Source of the DNA: Mesorhizobium loti
Lineage (GTDB): Bacteria; Pseudomonadota; Alphaproteobacteria; Rhizobiales; Rhizobiaceae
Assembly (NCBI GenBank): GCA_002356515.1
Contig: AP017605.1
Coordinates: forward strand, 558,001 to 622,000
Length of the DNA stretch: 64,000 bases
Direction: 5' to 3'
Positions 1 through 8,511 of this stretch are shown here, piece by piece (position 1 is the stretch's first letter; every line of letters begins with the position of its first letter). Under the pieces are notes generated by a model that was not told the DNA's origin, did no database searches, and saw only the letters and a list, made by a program, of their open reading frames with translations. Position numbers and translations under genes: made by a program.

Positions 1-37
1 CGACCGCTGAAATGACGCGGAGTTGAAGGTTGCTCAT
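1..37 (-). CDS. cdsA: Phosphatidate cytidylyltransferase, N-terminal 12 codons only
   Basis: An ATG at 35-37 on the minus strand overlaps the uppS stop codon (ATGA) and opens the frame [12 protein letters not shown], which runs off the window edge. This is how CdsA begins in rhizobia, and cdsA follows uppS in the conserved core operon. CdsA makes CDP-diacylglycerol from phosphatidate and CTP in the inner membrane. Only 12 codons are visible, so the call rests mainly on position and the short N-terminus. Confidence 0.6.
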   Translation of the reverse strand, partial: MSNLQLRVISAV

Positions 38-768
38 CCCGCGGCCGGTCGCGAAGCGACGTCTTGCGGGCCCAATCCGCCGAAACGACGCTCGCGGCTG
101 GCAAATTCGCGCAACGCCTCGGCCAGGTGCTCGCGGCTGAAGTCGGGCCAGTAGCAAGGCAGGAAGACGAGCTCGCTGTAGGCGGCCTGCCACAACAGGA
201 AGTTGGACAGCCGAAGCTCGCCGCTGGTGCGTATGACCAGCTCGGGATCTGGAATGCCCTGCGTGTCGAGGGCGCCGGCAAAGCTTTCAGCTGATATCGC
301 TTCGGCGTCGATTTCGCCGCGCGCCACGGCCGCGGCAAGCTTGCGCGCCGTGCGAACGATCTCGTCGCGCCCGCCATAGTTGAATGCGATCACCAGCGTC
401 AGCGCTTCGTTGCCGGCGGTCAGCGATTCGGCCTCGTCGAGCAGCCCTCTGATGTCGGGCTGCAGCCCTGCCCTGTCGCCGATGATCCTGACCCGCACGC
501 CGCTCTGGTGCAGTTCGGCGAGGTCCCGGCGGATGAACAGCTTCAACAGCCCCATCAGGTCGCTGACTTCGGACTTCGGCCGCGACCAGTTCTCCGACGA
601 GAAAGCGTAGACGGTCAGGAAGGAGATGCCGAGATCAGGCGCCGCGCGCACCGCCTTGCGCAGTGCCTCGACGCCGGCGCGATGGCCGGCGAGCCTCGGC
701 ATGCCGCGCGCCTTGGCCCAGCGTCCATTTCCATCCATGATGATCGCGACATGCGCGGGCGTAGTCAT
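34..768 (-). CDS. uppS: Isoprenyl transferase (undecaprenyl diphosphate synthase)
   Basis: This cis-prenyltransferase condenses isopentenyl diphosphate onto farnesyl diphosphate to make the C55 lipid carrier for peptidoglycan and polysaccharides. At 244 residues it is the usual size. It begins with the family signature [14 protein letters not shown], containing the catalytic Asp, then FSSENWSRP near residue 60 and the C-terminal [15 protein letters not shown] motif with the diphosphate-binding arginines. It lies 32 bp downstream of frr on the same strand and its stop overlaps the cdsA start, so translation is probably coupled. The Shine-Dalgarno is weak (GCGAG). Confidence 0.96.
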   Translation of the reverse strand: MTTPAHVAIIMDGNGRWAKARGMPRLAGHRAGVEALRKAVRAAPDLGISFLTVYAFSSENWSRPKSEVSDLMGLLKLFIRRDLAELHQSGVRVRIIGDRAGLQPDIRGLLDEAESLTAGNEALTLVIAFNYGGRDEIVRTARKLAAAVARGEIDAEAISAESFAGALDTQGIPDPELVIRTSGELRLSNFLLWQAAYSELVFLPCYWPDFSREHLAEALREFASRERRFGGLGPQDVASRPAAG

Positions 769-800
769 GATCTCGCTTTCGGGTCAGCCGGCGGCCAACC

Positions 801-1355
801 CTAAACCTGCATGATTTCAGCTTCCTTGTCGGAAAGCAGATGATCGATGGTGCTGATCGTTTCGTCGGTAAGCTTCTGAACCTGGTCGGAACGCTTGCGC
901 TGGTCGTCTTCGCTGATCGCGCCGTCCTTCTCCGCCTTCTTCAGGAAGTCCATGCCGTCGCGGCGCACATGGCGCGCGGCGACGCGGGCGTTCTCGGCAT
1001 AGCCATGCGAGATCTTGACCAGTTCCTTGCGGCGCTGTTCGTTGAGCTCCGGCAGCGGGATCCTGAGATTGGTGCCGTCGACGATCGGGTTGAAGCCCAG
1101 ATTGGATTCGCGGATGGCGCGGTCGACGGCACCGACCATCGACTTGTCCCAGATCGACACCGAGATCATGCGCGGCTCCGGCACCGTGACGTTGGCAACC
1201 TGATTGATCGGCATGGTGGTGCCATAGGCCTGCACCTGGATGGCATCGAGCAGATTGCTGGAGGCGCGACCGGTCCGCAGCGAGGCCAGGTCATGCTTGA
1301 ACGCGGCGATTGCCCCATCCATGCGCCGCTTGAGATCGTCGTACTCACCACTCAT
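801..1355 (-). CDS. frr: Ribosome recycling factor
   Basis: RRF splits post-termination ribosomes together with EF-G. The 184-residue length is standard for the family. The sequence shows the two-domain organisation: an N-terminal helix with [13 protein letters not shown], the middle domain with [17 protein letters not shown], and the C-terminal helices ([15 protein letters not shown]-like end). The ATG at 1355 is preceded by GAGGAG at good spacing. It sits between pyrH (107 bp upstream) and uppS (32 bp downstream), the conserved alphaproteobacterial order. Confidence 0.97.
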   Translation of the reverse strand: MSGEYDDLKRRMDGAIAAFKHDLASLRTGRASSNLLDAIQVQAYGTTMPINQVANVTVPEPRMISVSIWDKSMVGAVDRAIRESNLGFNPIVDGTNLRIPLPELNEQRRKELVKISHGYAENARVAARHVRRDGMDFLKKAEKDGAISEDDQRKRSDQVQKLTDETISTIDHLLSDKEAEIMQV

Positions 1356-1462
1356 CTTAGTCTCCTCGACCCGTCTGCCGCGGGTTCACTGCTTCGGGGC
1401 AAGGCCCCGTTCGAGCCTGATTTTCGAAAGCCGGTTTCCCTTTCGAGGGATCAGGCCCCGGA

Positions 1463-2185
1463 TCATTCGTCCGCAACGACCGTGCAGCGGCCGCCGCCCC
1501 TCAGAATATCGCCGAAACCACCTTTTTCGTGGATCGAATAGACGATTATCGGAATGTTGTTTTCGCGCGCAAGTGCAATCGCAGCCGTATCCATGATGGA
1601 AAGGCCACGATTTATGACTTCGGCATGGCTGATGCGCTCGAAACGGGTCGCGTTCGGGTCCTTCTTCGGGTCGGCCGAGTAGACACCGTCGACCTGCGTG
1701 CCCTTGAACAGCGCATCCGCGCCGATTTCAGCCGCGCGAAGCGCTGCGGCCGAATCAGTGGTGAAGAACGGATTGCCGGTGCCGCCGGCAAAGATCACCA
1801 CCCTGCCCTGGTTCATGTAAGCATCTGCCTGGCGCTGCGAAAAACTCTCGCAGAGTTCGGGCATGGCGATCGCTGACAGCACCACGGCATCGACGCCGAT
1901 TTTGTGCAGTGAGGTGCGCAGCGCCAGTGAGTTGATGACCGTGGCAAGCATGCCCATGTGGTCGCCGGTGACGCGGTCTCCGCCCTTGGAGGCGACGGCC
2001 ACGCCGCGGAAGATATTGCCGCCGCCGATGACGACGCCGACCTCGATGCCCAGCGCGCGGGCCTCGGCGATGTCGGCGGCGATGCGATCTACGACTGAGA
2101 CGTCGATGCCGAAATGCTGTTCGCCCATCAACGCTTCGCCCGACGCTTTCAGCAAGACACGTCGGTAGAGGGGCTTCACCGTCAT
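1463..2185 (-). CDS. pyrH: UMP kinase
   Basis: Bacterial UMP kinase of the amino-acid kinase fold phosphorylates UMP to UDP with ATP and is allosterically controlled by GTP and UTP. The open frame extends 26 codons further, but the ATG at 2185 is chosen because GAAGAGGA lies four bases before it and the protein then begins MTVKPLYRRVLLKASGEAL, as in homologues (240 residues). The glycine-rich VVIGGGNIFRG and the C-terminal ADALFKGTQVDGVYSADPKK motifs are intact. The gene normally follows tsf directly; here it is separated from tsf by a 3.2 kb cassette. Confidence 0.96.
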   Translation of the reverse strand: MTVKPLYRRVLLKASGEALMGEQHFGIDVSVVDRIAADIAEARALGIEVGVVIGGGNIFRGVAVASKGGDRVTGDHMGMLATVINSLALRTSLHKIGVDAVVLSAIAMPELCESFSQRQADAYMNQGRVVIFAGGTGNPFFTTDSAAALRAAEIGADALFKGTQVDGVYSADPKKDPNATRFERISHAEVINRGLSIMDTAAIALARENNIPIIVYSIHEKGGFGDILRGGGRCTVVADE

Positions 2186-2346
2186 CTGGTCCTCTTCATT
2201 TTGCATGTGGTCGCGCCCGGGCTGGCCGCCCTCGCGCAGGCGCCGCGCCCCGAACGTTGGCACGATGCCGAGTTCCGATACACGAAGGGCGCCGCGATGT
2301 CACGTGGCGCCCGATCGGCAAATTTGTGGTAATCCCGCCCGATCGA

Positions 2347-3456
2347 TCAGTTGGTGGACACGCTGGCCGGTAGGCCCTCGATAAGCACCGGCGACGCATA
2401 GCCGGAAGGCTTGTCGCCGGTCGCAGCACCGCCGGTGACGCGCGCCTGTATCAGCGGCCCGAAATAGGAATAGGGGAACGGCGCAGGGGTTCCGCTGACC
2501 AAATCCAGCCGGTCGCGAAGCCCTGCCGGAATCTCGAAGTCCAGCGCACCGAGATTGTCCTTGATCTGGCTGAGCGTCGTCGCACCGAGGATCACCGCGG
2601 CAATCCCCGGCTGCGTCGCCACCCAGTTGATCGCGACCTGCGGCATGCTGCGGCCGAGTTCGGACGCAACCTTCTCGAGTTCGGCCACGATGGCCCAGTT
2701 GCGCTCGGTGAATTTCTGGAAGCCCGGATGGGTCGAGTTGCGGAATCCGTCGAGCCGGCCCGCATTTCCGGCCTGAGCCGGCCGGTATTTGCCGCTGAGT
2801 AGCCCACTGGCCAGCGGGCTCCAGACCATGATGCCGGCGCCATGGCGCGTGCCGAACGGCACGAACTCGTTCTCGATCGCGCGTTCGGCCAGGGAATATT
2901 CGAGTTGCAAGGCCGAGACCGGCTCATATCCACGCAGCTCGGCGATTGCCTGTGCCCGCCCCGCATACCAGGCCGGCACATCGGACAGGCCGACATGGCG
3001 CACCTTGCCCATCCGCACCAGGTCGTCCAGCGTACGCATGACCTCTTCGGCCGGCGTCAGCCTGTCCCATATGTGCATGAGATAGAGGTCGATATAGTCG
3101 GTGCCCAACCGCTTCAGCGAGGCATCGACAGCCCGCATGATGTTCTTGCGGCCGTTGCCGCCGGCATTCGGATTGCCGGGCTGCATGTTCATGGCGAATT
3201 TGGTGGCGATCACCGCGCTATCGCGTAAGCCTCGCTCGGCGATGAATTCGCCAAGCCAGGCTTCAGCGGTGCCACCGGTGTAGAGGTCGGCCGTGTCGAA
3301 GAAATTACCGCCTGCCTCGACATAGGCGTCGAACATAGCGCGGGCCGTATCCCTATCGGCTCCCCAACCCCATTCCTTGCCAAAGGTCATCGTGCCCAGC
3401 GCCAGCCGGCTCACCCTGAGGCCGCTGTTGCCGAGAGTGTAATAGGTCATGGTCAT
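2347..3456 (-). CDS. Aldo/keto reductase
   Basis: A 369-residue NADPH-dependent TIM-barrel oxidoreductase. The N-terminus TYYTLGNSGLRVSRLALGTM is typical of the YajO/Tas-like AKR group. The catalytic tetrad positions are visible: Asp and Tyr in NFFDTADLYTGG, Lys in ATKF, and His in LYLMHIWDR. The C-terminal part carries the cofactor-binding VILGATTLSQIKDNL. The start at 3456 follows GGAAGA by five bases; a second ATG lies two codons later. It is the last gene of the minus-strand cassette inserted between tsf and pyrH, next to two NTF2-like genes, and may be under the divergent LysR regulator. Its substrate cannot be told from sequence. Confidence 0.92.
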   Translation of the reverse strand: MTMTYYTLGNSGLRVSRLALGTMTFGKEWGWGADRDTARAMFDAYVEAGGNFFDTADLYTGGTAEAWLGEFIAERGLRDSAVIATKFAMNMQPGNPNAGGNGRKNIMRAVDASLKRLGTDYIDLYLMHIWDRLTPAEEVMRTLDDLVRMGKVRHVGLSDVPAWYAGRAQAIAELRGYEPVSALQLEYSLAERAIENEFVPFGTRHGAGIMVWSPLASGLLSGKYRPAQAGNAGRLDGFRNSTHPGFQKFTERNWAIVAELEKVASELGRSMPQVAINWVATQPGIAAVILGATTLSQIKDNLGALDFEIPAGLRDRLDLVSGTPAPFPYSYFGPLIQARVTGGAATGDKPSGYASPVLIEGLPASVSTN

Positions 3457-3510
3457 GATTGTCTTCCAATGCCTTGTTGATGAATGCCGTGGCGTCACTG
3501 GCCCAGAACA

Positions 3511-4038
3511 TCACTGGCCAGGCGTCGTCTTGACCCAAAAATTGCCGCGCTCATGCGTCATGCGGAACGCGAAGCCGTCGACCTTCCAACCGGCAGGGGA
3601 GCGGGTCAGGTGGTGCTCATAGGTGCCCCAGACTTCCCAGAGCGGGTCGCCATTGCCCTCCATCCGGTTCCAGGCATACCCGTTCGAACGGACGGTCGCC
3701 GTGTCCGCCTCGAGAACGACCTGATGATTTGTGCGCAGATGCAGGCTCGTCTTGCTGCCCTTGAGGTTGCCGGCCCAGGCGCCGATCAGATCGTCGGAGG
3801 CAATGTTGGCCGCAGGCTGCCCGGACAGGCTGCTGAAATCGGCGGCCACTCGATCCGCGAAATAGCTGCGCGCCAGTTTCCAGTCCTGCGCGTCGACGGC
3901 GCGGTCGATGGCGTCGGCAATACGGACGACCGCGCGTTCGTCAGCAAGCGCCTGCCAGCCGGATGGCTCCGCTCCGCCGGCATCGATCGGCGCCAGCGCC
4001 ATGCCTGCGGCGAATGTCACATGTCTCAATGCGTTCAT
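3511..4038 (-). CDS. Secreted NTF2-like (SnoaL/ketosteroid isomerase fold) protein
   Basis: The ATG at 4038 is preceded by AAGGAGA and begins MNALRHVTFAAGMALAPIDAGGAEP, a plausible but short signal peptide. The remaining ~150 residues have the layout of a SnoaL-like domain: RIADAIDRAVDAQDWKLARSYF, a central acidic segment, then WEVWGTYEHHLTRSPAGWKVDGF. This family forms small cone-shaped pockets and may be enzymatic or only ligand-binding. It is co-directional with a second NTF2-like gene 67 bp upstream and the aldo/keto reductase downstream, suggesting one small-molecule pathway. The substrate is unknown. Confidence 0.8.
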   Translation of the reverse strand: MNALRHVTFAAGMALAPIDAGGAEPSGWQALADERAVVRIADAIDRAVDAQDWKLARSYFADRVAADFSSLSGQPAANIASDDLIGAWAGNLKGSKTSLHLRTNHQVVLEADTATVRSNGYAWNRMEGNGDPLWEVWGTYEHHLTRSPAGWKVDGFAFRMTHERGNFWVKTTPGQ

Positions 4039-4105
4039 TTTGGTTCTCCTTGTGTGGTGAAGTCCGCAAACGGAGGGATGATTGGTCGGTTTGGAAGCGT
4101 TGCCT

Positions 4106-4534
4106 TCAGACCTTCGACAGCGCATCGACCACCACCTGGAACCGACGCGGATCGAAATAGTCGTGGTAGGCGCAGATCAAGCCGTCCTCGAACCGGAAGA
4201 CGGCGATATTGCTGTTGGTGTATTCGGTGCCGCCCACAATGACGGCGCGATTTTTGTACTCGACGACCACGGCGTCTGAATCCGTCGCCGGATAGACAGC
4301 CGTGATTTCGGACTCAAAGGATTCAAAATTGCCGAAAAGTCCCTTGAAGGCAGACAGGATCGCGGCCTTACCGTCGATGCTGTTTCCAAAGCCTGCCGGT
4401 GGATAGAAGACCAGGATGCGGCCATTCGCGGACCAAAGTTCGCCCCAGCGGTCAATGTCCTTGCGGTGCATCAGGTCGAAGAAACTCTGCACAGCCTCGA
4501 GATTGCGCGCTTGCCTGGAATGAAAGTCGGTCAT
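4106..4534 (-). CDS. Cytoplasmic SnoaL-like / nuclear transport factor 2 family protein
   Basis: 142 residues with no signal peptide. The start at 4534 follows AGGAGAG. The layout is typical of the SnoaL-like polyketide-cyclase/ketosteroid-isomerase group: NLEAVQSFFDLMHRKDIDRWGEL at the N-terminus, then repeated beta strands ending VFRFEDGLICAYHDYFDPRRF. Proteins ending in E.GLI..Y.DYFD usually act on small hydrophobic substrates, but function varies. It is the first gene after the divergent LysR regulator (114 bp apart), so it is the likely primary target of that regulator. Confidence 0.82.
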   Translation of the reverse strand: MTDFHSRQARNLEAVQSFFDLMHRKDIDRWGELWSANGRILVFYPPAGFGNSIDGKAAILSAFKGLFGNFESFESEITAVYPATDSDAVVVEYKNRAVIVGGTEYTNSNIAVFRFEDGLICAYHDYFDPRRFQVVVDALSKV

Positions 4535-4610
4535 CGGAAAGACTCTCCTGCTTGCTGATGTCAGCCGTTTGGTGCCCCTTAGATGCGCCTTCTCTGCCAC
4601 CCCGATAAGA

Positions 4611-4647
4611 TTGCATTATCTGCATGGACTATGCGATATCATGCATG
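4611..4647. promoter_or_regulatory. Putative LysR-type operator between divergent genes
   Basis: The 114 bp between the NTF2-like gene (minus) and lysR (plus) contains clustered TGCAT-like half-sites: TGCATTATCTGCA near 4613-4625 and ATGCGATATCATGCAT just before the lysR ATG. Divergent arrangement with repeated short palindromic half-sites is typical of LysR autoregulation. This is inference from sequence only; no consensus for this regulator is known. Confidence 0.35.
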
Positions 4648-4648
4648 A

Positions 4649-5584
4649 ATGGACCGGGATCTGCTTGCCCATCTGCCTGTTGTCATAGCCGTTGCCAAGC
4701 GCGGCGGCTTCGCGCTTGCCGCGGCTGAACTCGGTATGAGCCCATCCGCCGTCAGCCATGCGGTGCGCCTTGTGGAAGAGCGCATTGGTCAACCGCTGTT
4801 TGCGCGCACGACGCGCAGCGTTTCGCTGACGGAAGCCGGCAAGGCGCTGGTAGAGACGGCGGCCCCTGCTCTGCAGGACATCGGCGAGCGGATGGATCGC
4901 ATCCGCGCCATCAAAGGCCGGCCGTCGGGCCTGCTCAGGCTCAACGTTCCCAACATCGCCATTCCTCTCAGCGTGACGGCCGTGGTTGCGGCGGTGGCCG
5001 AGCGTTATCCGGATGTGACCGTTGAATTGCTCACGGACCAGGGGCTGGTCGACATTGTCGGCGAGGGATTCGACGCCGGCATCAGGTTGGGCGAGATGAT
5101 CGCTCAGGACATGATCACGGTCCGGCTGACGCCGCCCTTCCGAGCCGTGATCGTCGCCTCCCCCGCCTATATCGGACGGCATGGCCGTCCGCGCAGCGTG
5201 ACCGATCTCGCCAACCACAATTGCATCGGTTACCGGCTGGTTCGCTCCGGTGCGCTCTATCGCTGGGATCTATCCGAAGACGGCAAGGATGTCGTTGTGG
5301 AGACGAAGGGCACGGTCATCGTCACGGATTCGGTGGCGGCGATCGACCTGGCGCTTGCAGGCGTCGGTCTTGCCTATGTCTTCGAACCGCTGGTGCGCGC
5401 GGATCTTGCCGCCGGCCGCCTGGTGCAGGTCCTGCCGCAATCGGCAATCGAGGAACCTGGCCTTTTCCTCTACTTCCCGCGCCGGGCGGCGATGGCGCCG
5501 AAACTGCGGGCCTTTATCGACACCGCGCAAGAAATCGGCCGGACATCCCTGCGGACGTCCGGCCGAAAAACGCTTTCGGAATAA
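4649..5584 (+). CDS. LysR family transcriptional regulator
   Basis: 311 residues. The N-terminal winged helix-turn-helix is clear: LAHLPVVIAVAKRGGFALAAAELGMS, then PSAVSHAVRLVEERIGQPLF. It is followed by the two-lobed substrate-binding domain (LRLNVPNIAIPLSV through LQVLPQ). It is transcribed divergently from the NTF2-like/NTF2-like/aldo-keto reductase genes and probably controls them in response to a small ligand. The last 30 bases of the gene hold a hairpin that may act as the tsf terminator on the other strand. Confidence 0.93.
   Translation: MDRDLLAHLPVVIAVAKRGGFALAAAELGMSPSAVSHAVRLVEERIGQPLFARTTRSVSLTEAGKALVETAAPALQDIGERMDRIRAIKGRPSGLLRLNVPNIAIPLSVTAVVAAVAERYPDVTVELLTDQGLVDIVGEGFDAGIRLGEMIAQDMITVRLTPPFRAVIVASPAYIGRHGRPRSVTDLANHNCIGYRLVRSGALYRWDLSEDGKDVVVETKGTVIVTDSVAAIDLALAGVGLAYVFEPLVRADLAAGRLVQVLPQSAIEEPGLFLYFPRRAAMAPKLRAFIDTAQEIGRTSLRTSGRKTLSE
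5537..5564 (-). terminator. Hairpin in the 3' end of lysR, likely terminator of tsf
   Basis: The arm at 5537-5548 (GGCCGGACATCC) pairs with 5553-5564 (GGACGTCCGGCC) with one mismatch and a CTGC loop. Read on the minus strand it lies 34 bases after the tsf stop and is followed by GATTTCTTG. It is embedded in lysR coding sequence. It would end the rpsB-tsf transcript before the inserted cassette, but the T-tract is weak. Confidence 0.45.
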
Positions 5585-5597
5585 AGCGGTAGGAAGT

Positions 5598-6518
5598 TTA
5601 CTTCTTGACCGCAGCCGCGACTTCCGCCGCGAAATCGGTCTCTTCCTTCTCGATGCCTTCGCCCAGCGCGAAGCGCAGGTAGGCGGTGATCTTGGCCGGT
5701 GCGCCGATGTCCTTCTCGGCATCCTTCAGCGCCTTCTCGACAGTGATGTCGGGATTGAGCACGAAGGCCTGCTTCAAGAGCACGACTTCCTCGTAGAACT
5801 TGCGCAGGCGGCCTTCGACCATCTTTTCGATGATGGCTTCCGGCTTGCCGGTCTGACGAGCCTGGTCGGCGAAGATTGCCTTTTCACGCTCGACCGCGGC
5901 CGGATCGATCTGCTCCACCGTCAGCGCCAGCGGGTTGGTGGCGGCGACATGCATGGCGACCTGGCGGCCAAAAGCGTTGGCGGCATGTTCATTGCCCGTG
6001 GTTTCGATCGCAACCAGCACGCCGAGCTTGCCAAGGCCGTCGGCAACCGCGTTGTGGACATAGGTCGCGACTGCGCCGTGCGGAACGGTCAGCTTGGCCG
6101 ACCGACGGAAGCCCAGATTCTCGCCGATGGTGCCGACAGCATCCTTGATGGTGTCGGTAACCGACTTGTCCGAACCCGGATACTTAGCAGCAGCCACGGC
6201 TTCCGTCGTGCCATAGGCGAGCGCCACCTTGGCAACGTTGGCGACGATTTCCTGGAACGCTGCGTTGCGGGCAACGAAGTCGGTCTCGGAATTGACCTCG
6301 ACGACGGCAGCCTCGCGCACGCCGGCATCGACGCCGATCAGGCCTTCAGCCGCGGTGCGGCCGGCCTTCTTGTCCGCCTTGGAGATGCCCTTCTTGCGCA
6401 GCCAGTCGACGGCCTCTTCCATGTTGCCGTTGGTCTCGTTCAACGCCGCCTTGCAGTCCATCATGCCCGCGCCGGTCAAGTCGCGGAGTTCTTTGACCTG
6501 TGCAGCCGAAATGCTCAT
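5598..6518 (-). CDS. tsf: Elongation factor Ts
   Basis: EF-Ts recycles EF-Tu from GDP to GTP form. The 306-residue protein shows the N-terminal UBA-like segment with [19 protein letters not shown], the core [10 protein letters not shown] motif, and the C-terminal dimerisation module with [15 protein letters not shown]. It follows rpsB by 110 bp, as in nearly all bacteria, with two hairpins in between. Downstream, instead of pyrH, comes the convergent lysR of an inserted cassette (14 bp between stops). Confidence 0.97.
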   Translation of the reverse strand: MSISAAQVKELRDLTGAGMMDCKAALNETNGNMEEAVDWLRKKGISKADKKAGRTAAEGLIGVDAGVREAAVVEVNSETDFVARNAAFQEIVANVAKVALAYGTTEAVAAAKYPGSDKSVTDTIKDAVGTIGENLGFRRSAKLTVPHGAVATYVHNAVADGLGKLGVLVAIETTGNEHAANAFGRQVAMHVAATNPLALTVEQIDPAAVEREKAIFADQARQTGKPEAIIEKMVEGRLRKFYEEVVLLKQAFVLNPDITVEKALKDAEKDIGAPAKITAYLRFALGEGIEKEETDFAAEVAAAVKK

Positions 6519-6544
6519 TGTCGCCTCTTTGTTTTAAATGCACC

Positions 6545-6573
6545 GACGCACCATCGGTATTCGATGGTGCGTC
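6545..6573 (-). promoter_or_regulatory. Perfect 12-bp hairpin in the tsf leader
   Basis: The arm at 6545-6556 (GACGCACCATCG) pairs perfectly with 6562-6573 across a five-base loop. It lies 27 bases before the tsf ATG on the minus strand. There is no T-tract after it (GGTGCATTTAAAAC follows), so it looks more like an mRNA-stability or processing element than a simple terminator. Attenuation between rpsB and tsf is known in other bacteria. Confidence 0.55.
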
Positions 6574-6602
6574 TGTTTAGCGTGCCAAAATATGAGAAAG
6601 AT

Positions 6603-6623
6603 GAAGGCCGTGGACCGGCCTTC
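6603..6623 (-). terminator. Terminator-like hairpin directly after rpsB
   Basis: GAAGGCCG at 6603-6610 pairs perfectly with CGGCCTTC at 6616-6623 over a five-base loop, five bases past the rpsB stop on the minus strand, followed by the T-rich ATCTTTCTCATATTTTG. This fits a partial intrinsic terminator or attenuator that would lower tsf transcription relative to rpsB. Confidence 0.55.
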
Positions 6624-6628
6624 GATTA

Positions 6629-7411
6629 TCAAGCCTCGGGGGCTTCCGAAGCCGGAGCCGGATCGAGCGCCGGTTCGACCGGGGCTTCAATCGAAGCGCC
6701 GATGTCGACGCCGAGTGCGCCCTGCTGACGGGCGATGCCGTCGATCGCAGCCTTGGCGATCAGGTCGCAATAGAGCTGGATGGCGCGGGCCGCGTCGTCA
6801 TTGCCGGGGATCGGGAAGTCGATCTTGTCCGGGTCGCAGTTCGAATCGATGATGGCGACGACCGGGATGCCGAGGCGCTTGGCCTCGAGGATCGCGATCG
6901 CTTCCTTGTTGGTGTCGATCACGAACATCAGGTCGGGCGTCGAGCCCATGTCCTTGATGCCGCCCAGAGCCTTGTCGAGCTTCTCGCGTTCGCGGTCGAG
7001 GTTCAGGCGCTCCTTCTTGGTGAGGCCCTGGGCCTCGCCGGCCAGCATCTCGTCGAGCTTGCGCAGGCGCTGGATCGAATTCGAGATCGTCTTCCAGTTG
7101 GTCAGCATGCCGCCGAGCCAACGCGAATTGACGTAGTACTGAGCCGAACGCTGCGCCGCATCGGCGACGATGTCAGACGCCTGGCGCTTGGTGCCGACGA
7201 ACAGCACGCGGCCGCCCTTGGCGACAGTGTCGGAAACCTGCTTCAGCGCCTGGTGCAGCAAAGGCACCGTCTGTGAGAGGTCGATGATGTGGATGTTATT
7301 ACGAGCGCCATAGATGTAGGGCGCCATCTTCGGGTTCCAGCGGTGGGTCTGGTGGCCGAAGTGAATGCCAGCTTCCAAAAGCTGGCGCATGCTGAAATCA
7401 GGCAGAGCCAT
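6629..7411 (-). CDS. rpsB: 30S ribosomal protein S2
   Basis: S2 binds late to the 30S subunit near the head-platform junction and recruits S1. The protein is 260 residues. Family motifs are intact: [22 protein letters not shown] at the start, [16 protein letters not shown] in the middle, and [14 protein letters not shown] followed by IPGNDDA. The C-terminus has an alanine/proline/glutamate-rich tail ([15 protein letters not shown]) beyond the conserved domain. AAGGAAAA precedes the start. First gene of the rpsB-tsf unit. Confidence 0.98.
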   Translation of the reverse strand: MALPDFSMRQLLEAGIHFGHQTHRWNPKMAPYIYGARNNIHIIDLSQTVPLLHQALKQVSDTVAKGGRVLFVGTKRQASDIVADAAQRSAQYYVNSRWLGGMLTNWKTISNSIQRLRKLDEMLAGEAQGLTKKERLNLDREREKLDKALGGIKDMGSTPDLMFVIDTNKEAIAILEAKRLGIPVVAIIDSNCDPDKIDFPIPGNDDAARAIQLYCDLIAKAAIDGIARQQGALGVDIGASIEAPVEPALDPAPASEAPEA

Positions 7412-7539
7412 TCTTATTTTCCTTTCCGGTTAGCCTCCACGGACACAGGCATTTTTGGACGAAGTCCTCGAACGCCACCGGAGGTTTCAGCCGGATTTCT
7501 CCCGGGCAGACACCAAAGTCCGTGTGTGGAATGAGCGCG

Positions 7540-7568
7540 CATATAGAGGGGAAGTGCGACAAACGCAA
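7540..7568 (-). promoter_or_regulatory. rpsB: Candidate promoter of rpsB
   Basis: On the minus strand TTGCGT (7568-7563) is separated by 17 bases from TATATG (7545-7540). Transcription from here would give a leader of about 120 nt before the rpsB start. The -10 is good and the -35 moderate. No other sigma-70-like pair of this quality was noticed in the 177 bp between rpsB and the LysE gene. Confidence 0.4.
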
Positions 7569-7588
7569 GCGGCGCAGCGTTTTACCGC

Positions 7589-8200
7589 TCAGCGTGCGGC
7601 AATCAGCGCCCCGGTGCCGATCATGGCGCTGCCGGCAAACCTGTTCATCAGCCGCATGCGCTTCGGTGTCCTGAACCAGCCCGAAGCCCGGCCGGCAAGC
7701 GCTGCATAGACACCCATTGTGATGATATTGACGCTGATGACGGCGGCCACCACCAGCAGGCCATCGACAAATGTCAGCGTATCGAGATTGAGAATCAGCG
7801 GCATGATCGAGGCGTGGAACAGGATCGCCTTCGGGTTCCCCAGCGCAATCGACGCGCCAAGGAAGAAGGAGTGGGACAACCTCGCCTCAACCGTCCGCGA
7901 CTCATTCGATTGCGCGGTCGAGGCGCGCCACATCCTGATGCCGAGAAAGATCAGATAGGCGGCGCCGGCATATTTCAGCAGGAGAAAAATCCATTCGAAC
8001 GTCTGGGCCAAGGCCACCAGCCCGAGCAGCGCCAGCGTGACCAGCACGGCATCGCCGGCGGCGACCCCGACGCCGGCCATGAAGGCACGAAGGAAACCGC
8101 GCGACACGCCATTGGTGATGACCGCGAACATCGCTGGCCCCGGTGTGGCGGCAGCAAGCGTGACGGCGGCGCAATAGGCGAGAAATGCCGTTGGTGTCAT
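7589..8200 (-). CDS. LysE/RhtB family amino-acid exporter
   Basis: 203 residues with about six hydrophobic segments. The N-terminus FLAYCAAVTLAAATPGPAMFAVITNG holds the family's conserved P-G-P motif. GVGVAAGDAVLV and GNPKAILFH are further family signatures. These carriers export amino acids or homoserine lactone-like metabolites using the proton gradient. The start at 8200 overlaps the stop of the upstream DUF4031 gene by 4 bp (ATGA), so the two are translationally coupled. The exported substrate is not predictable. Confidence 0.92.
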   Translation of the reverse strand: MTPTAFLAYCAAVTLAAATPGPAMFAVITNGVSRGFLRAFMAGVGVAAGDAVLVTLALLGLVALAQTFEWIFLLLKYAGAAYLIFLGIRMWRASTAQSNESRTVEARLSHSFFLGASIALGNPKAILFHASIMPLILNLDTLTFVDGLLVVAAVISVNIITMGVYAALAGRASGWFRTPKRMRLMNRFAGSAMIGTGALIAAR

Positions 8201-8475
8201 CGCCTGGCCTTTCCATTGGGCACCCGCACCCGCCGGAAGATCGCGACGATCTCCTCGCGGCTGCATTCGATGGCGCCGAGCCGCACCGCGCGGTCGCGCT
8301 CGAAACCGGTTATGTCATAATGCGGAGCGGATGTCTTGGGCGGGCCCTGGTAGGATGAACGCTTGACGCCAAGTGCTGCGGCGAAACGATGCAACTCGTC
8401 GGTGTCGTCGGCCATCAGGTGGCACCAGCGATGGCCGGCCCACTTCCAGATCGCCGCGTCGACGTAGACCGCCAT
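8197..8475 (-). CDS. DUF4031 domain-containing protein
   Basis: A 92-residue cytoplasmic protein beginning MAVYVDAAIWKWAGHRWCHL, with MADDTDELHRFAAALGV and an HYDITGFERDRAVRLGA segment. This is the DUF4031 pattern (YVD....W.G..W.HL.ADD..ELH.FA..LG), often encoded beside transport or metabolic genes; its biochemical function is unknown. A TTG one codon upstream is an alternative start. It is coupled to the LysE exporter by a 4 bp overlap. Confidence 0.85.
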   Translation of the reverse strand: MAVYVDAAIWKWAGHRWCHLMADDTDELHRFAAALGVKRSSYQGPPKTSAPHYDITGFERDRAVRLGAIECSREEIVAIFRRVRVPNGKARR

Positions 8476-8511
8476 CAAGCCCGCCGCGGCCAGCTCAATT
8501 GCGCAACCCTG

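Noticed and set aside
2252..2276. GGAAC-N15-CGTT on the minus strand upstream of pyrH, resembling an EcfG promoter
   Set aside because: The spacer is one base short of the N16-17 consensus, and nothing else ties pyrH to the stress response.
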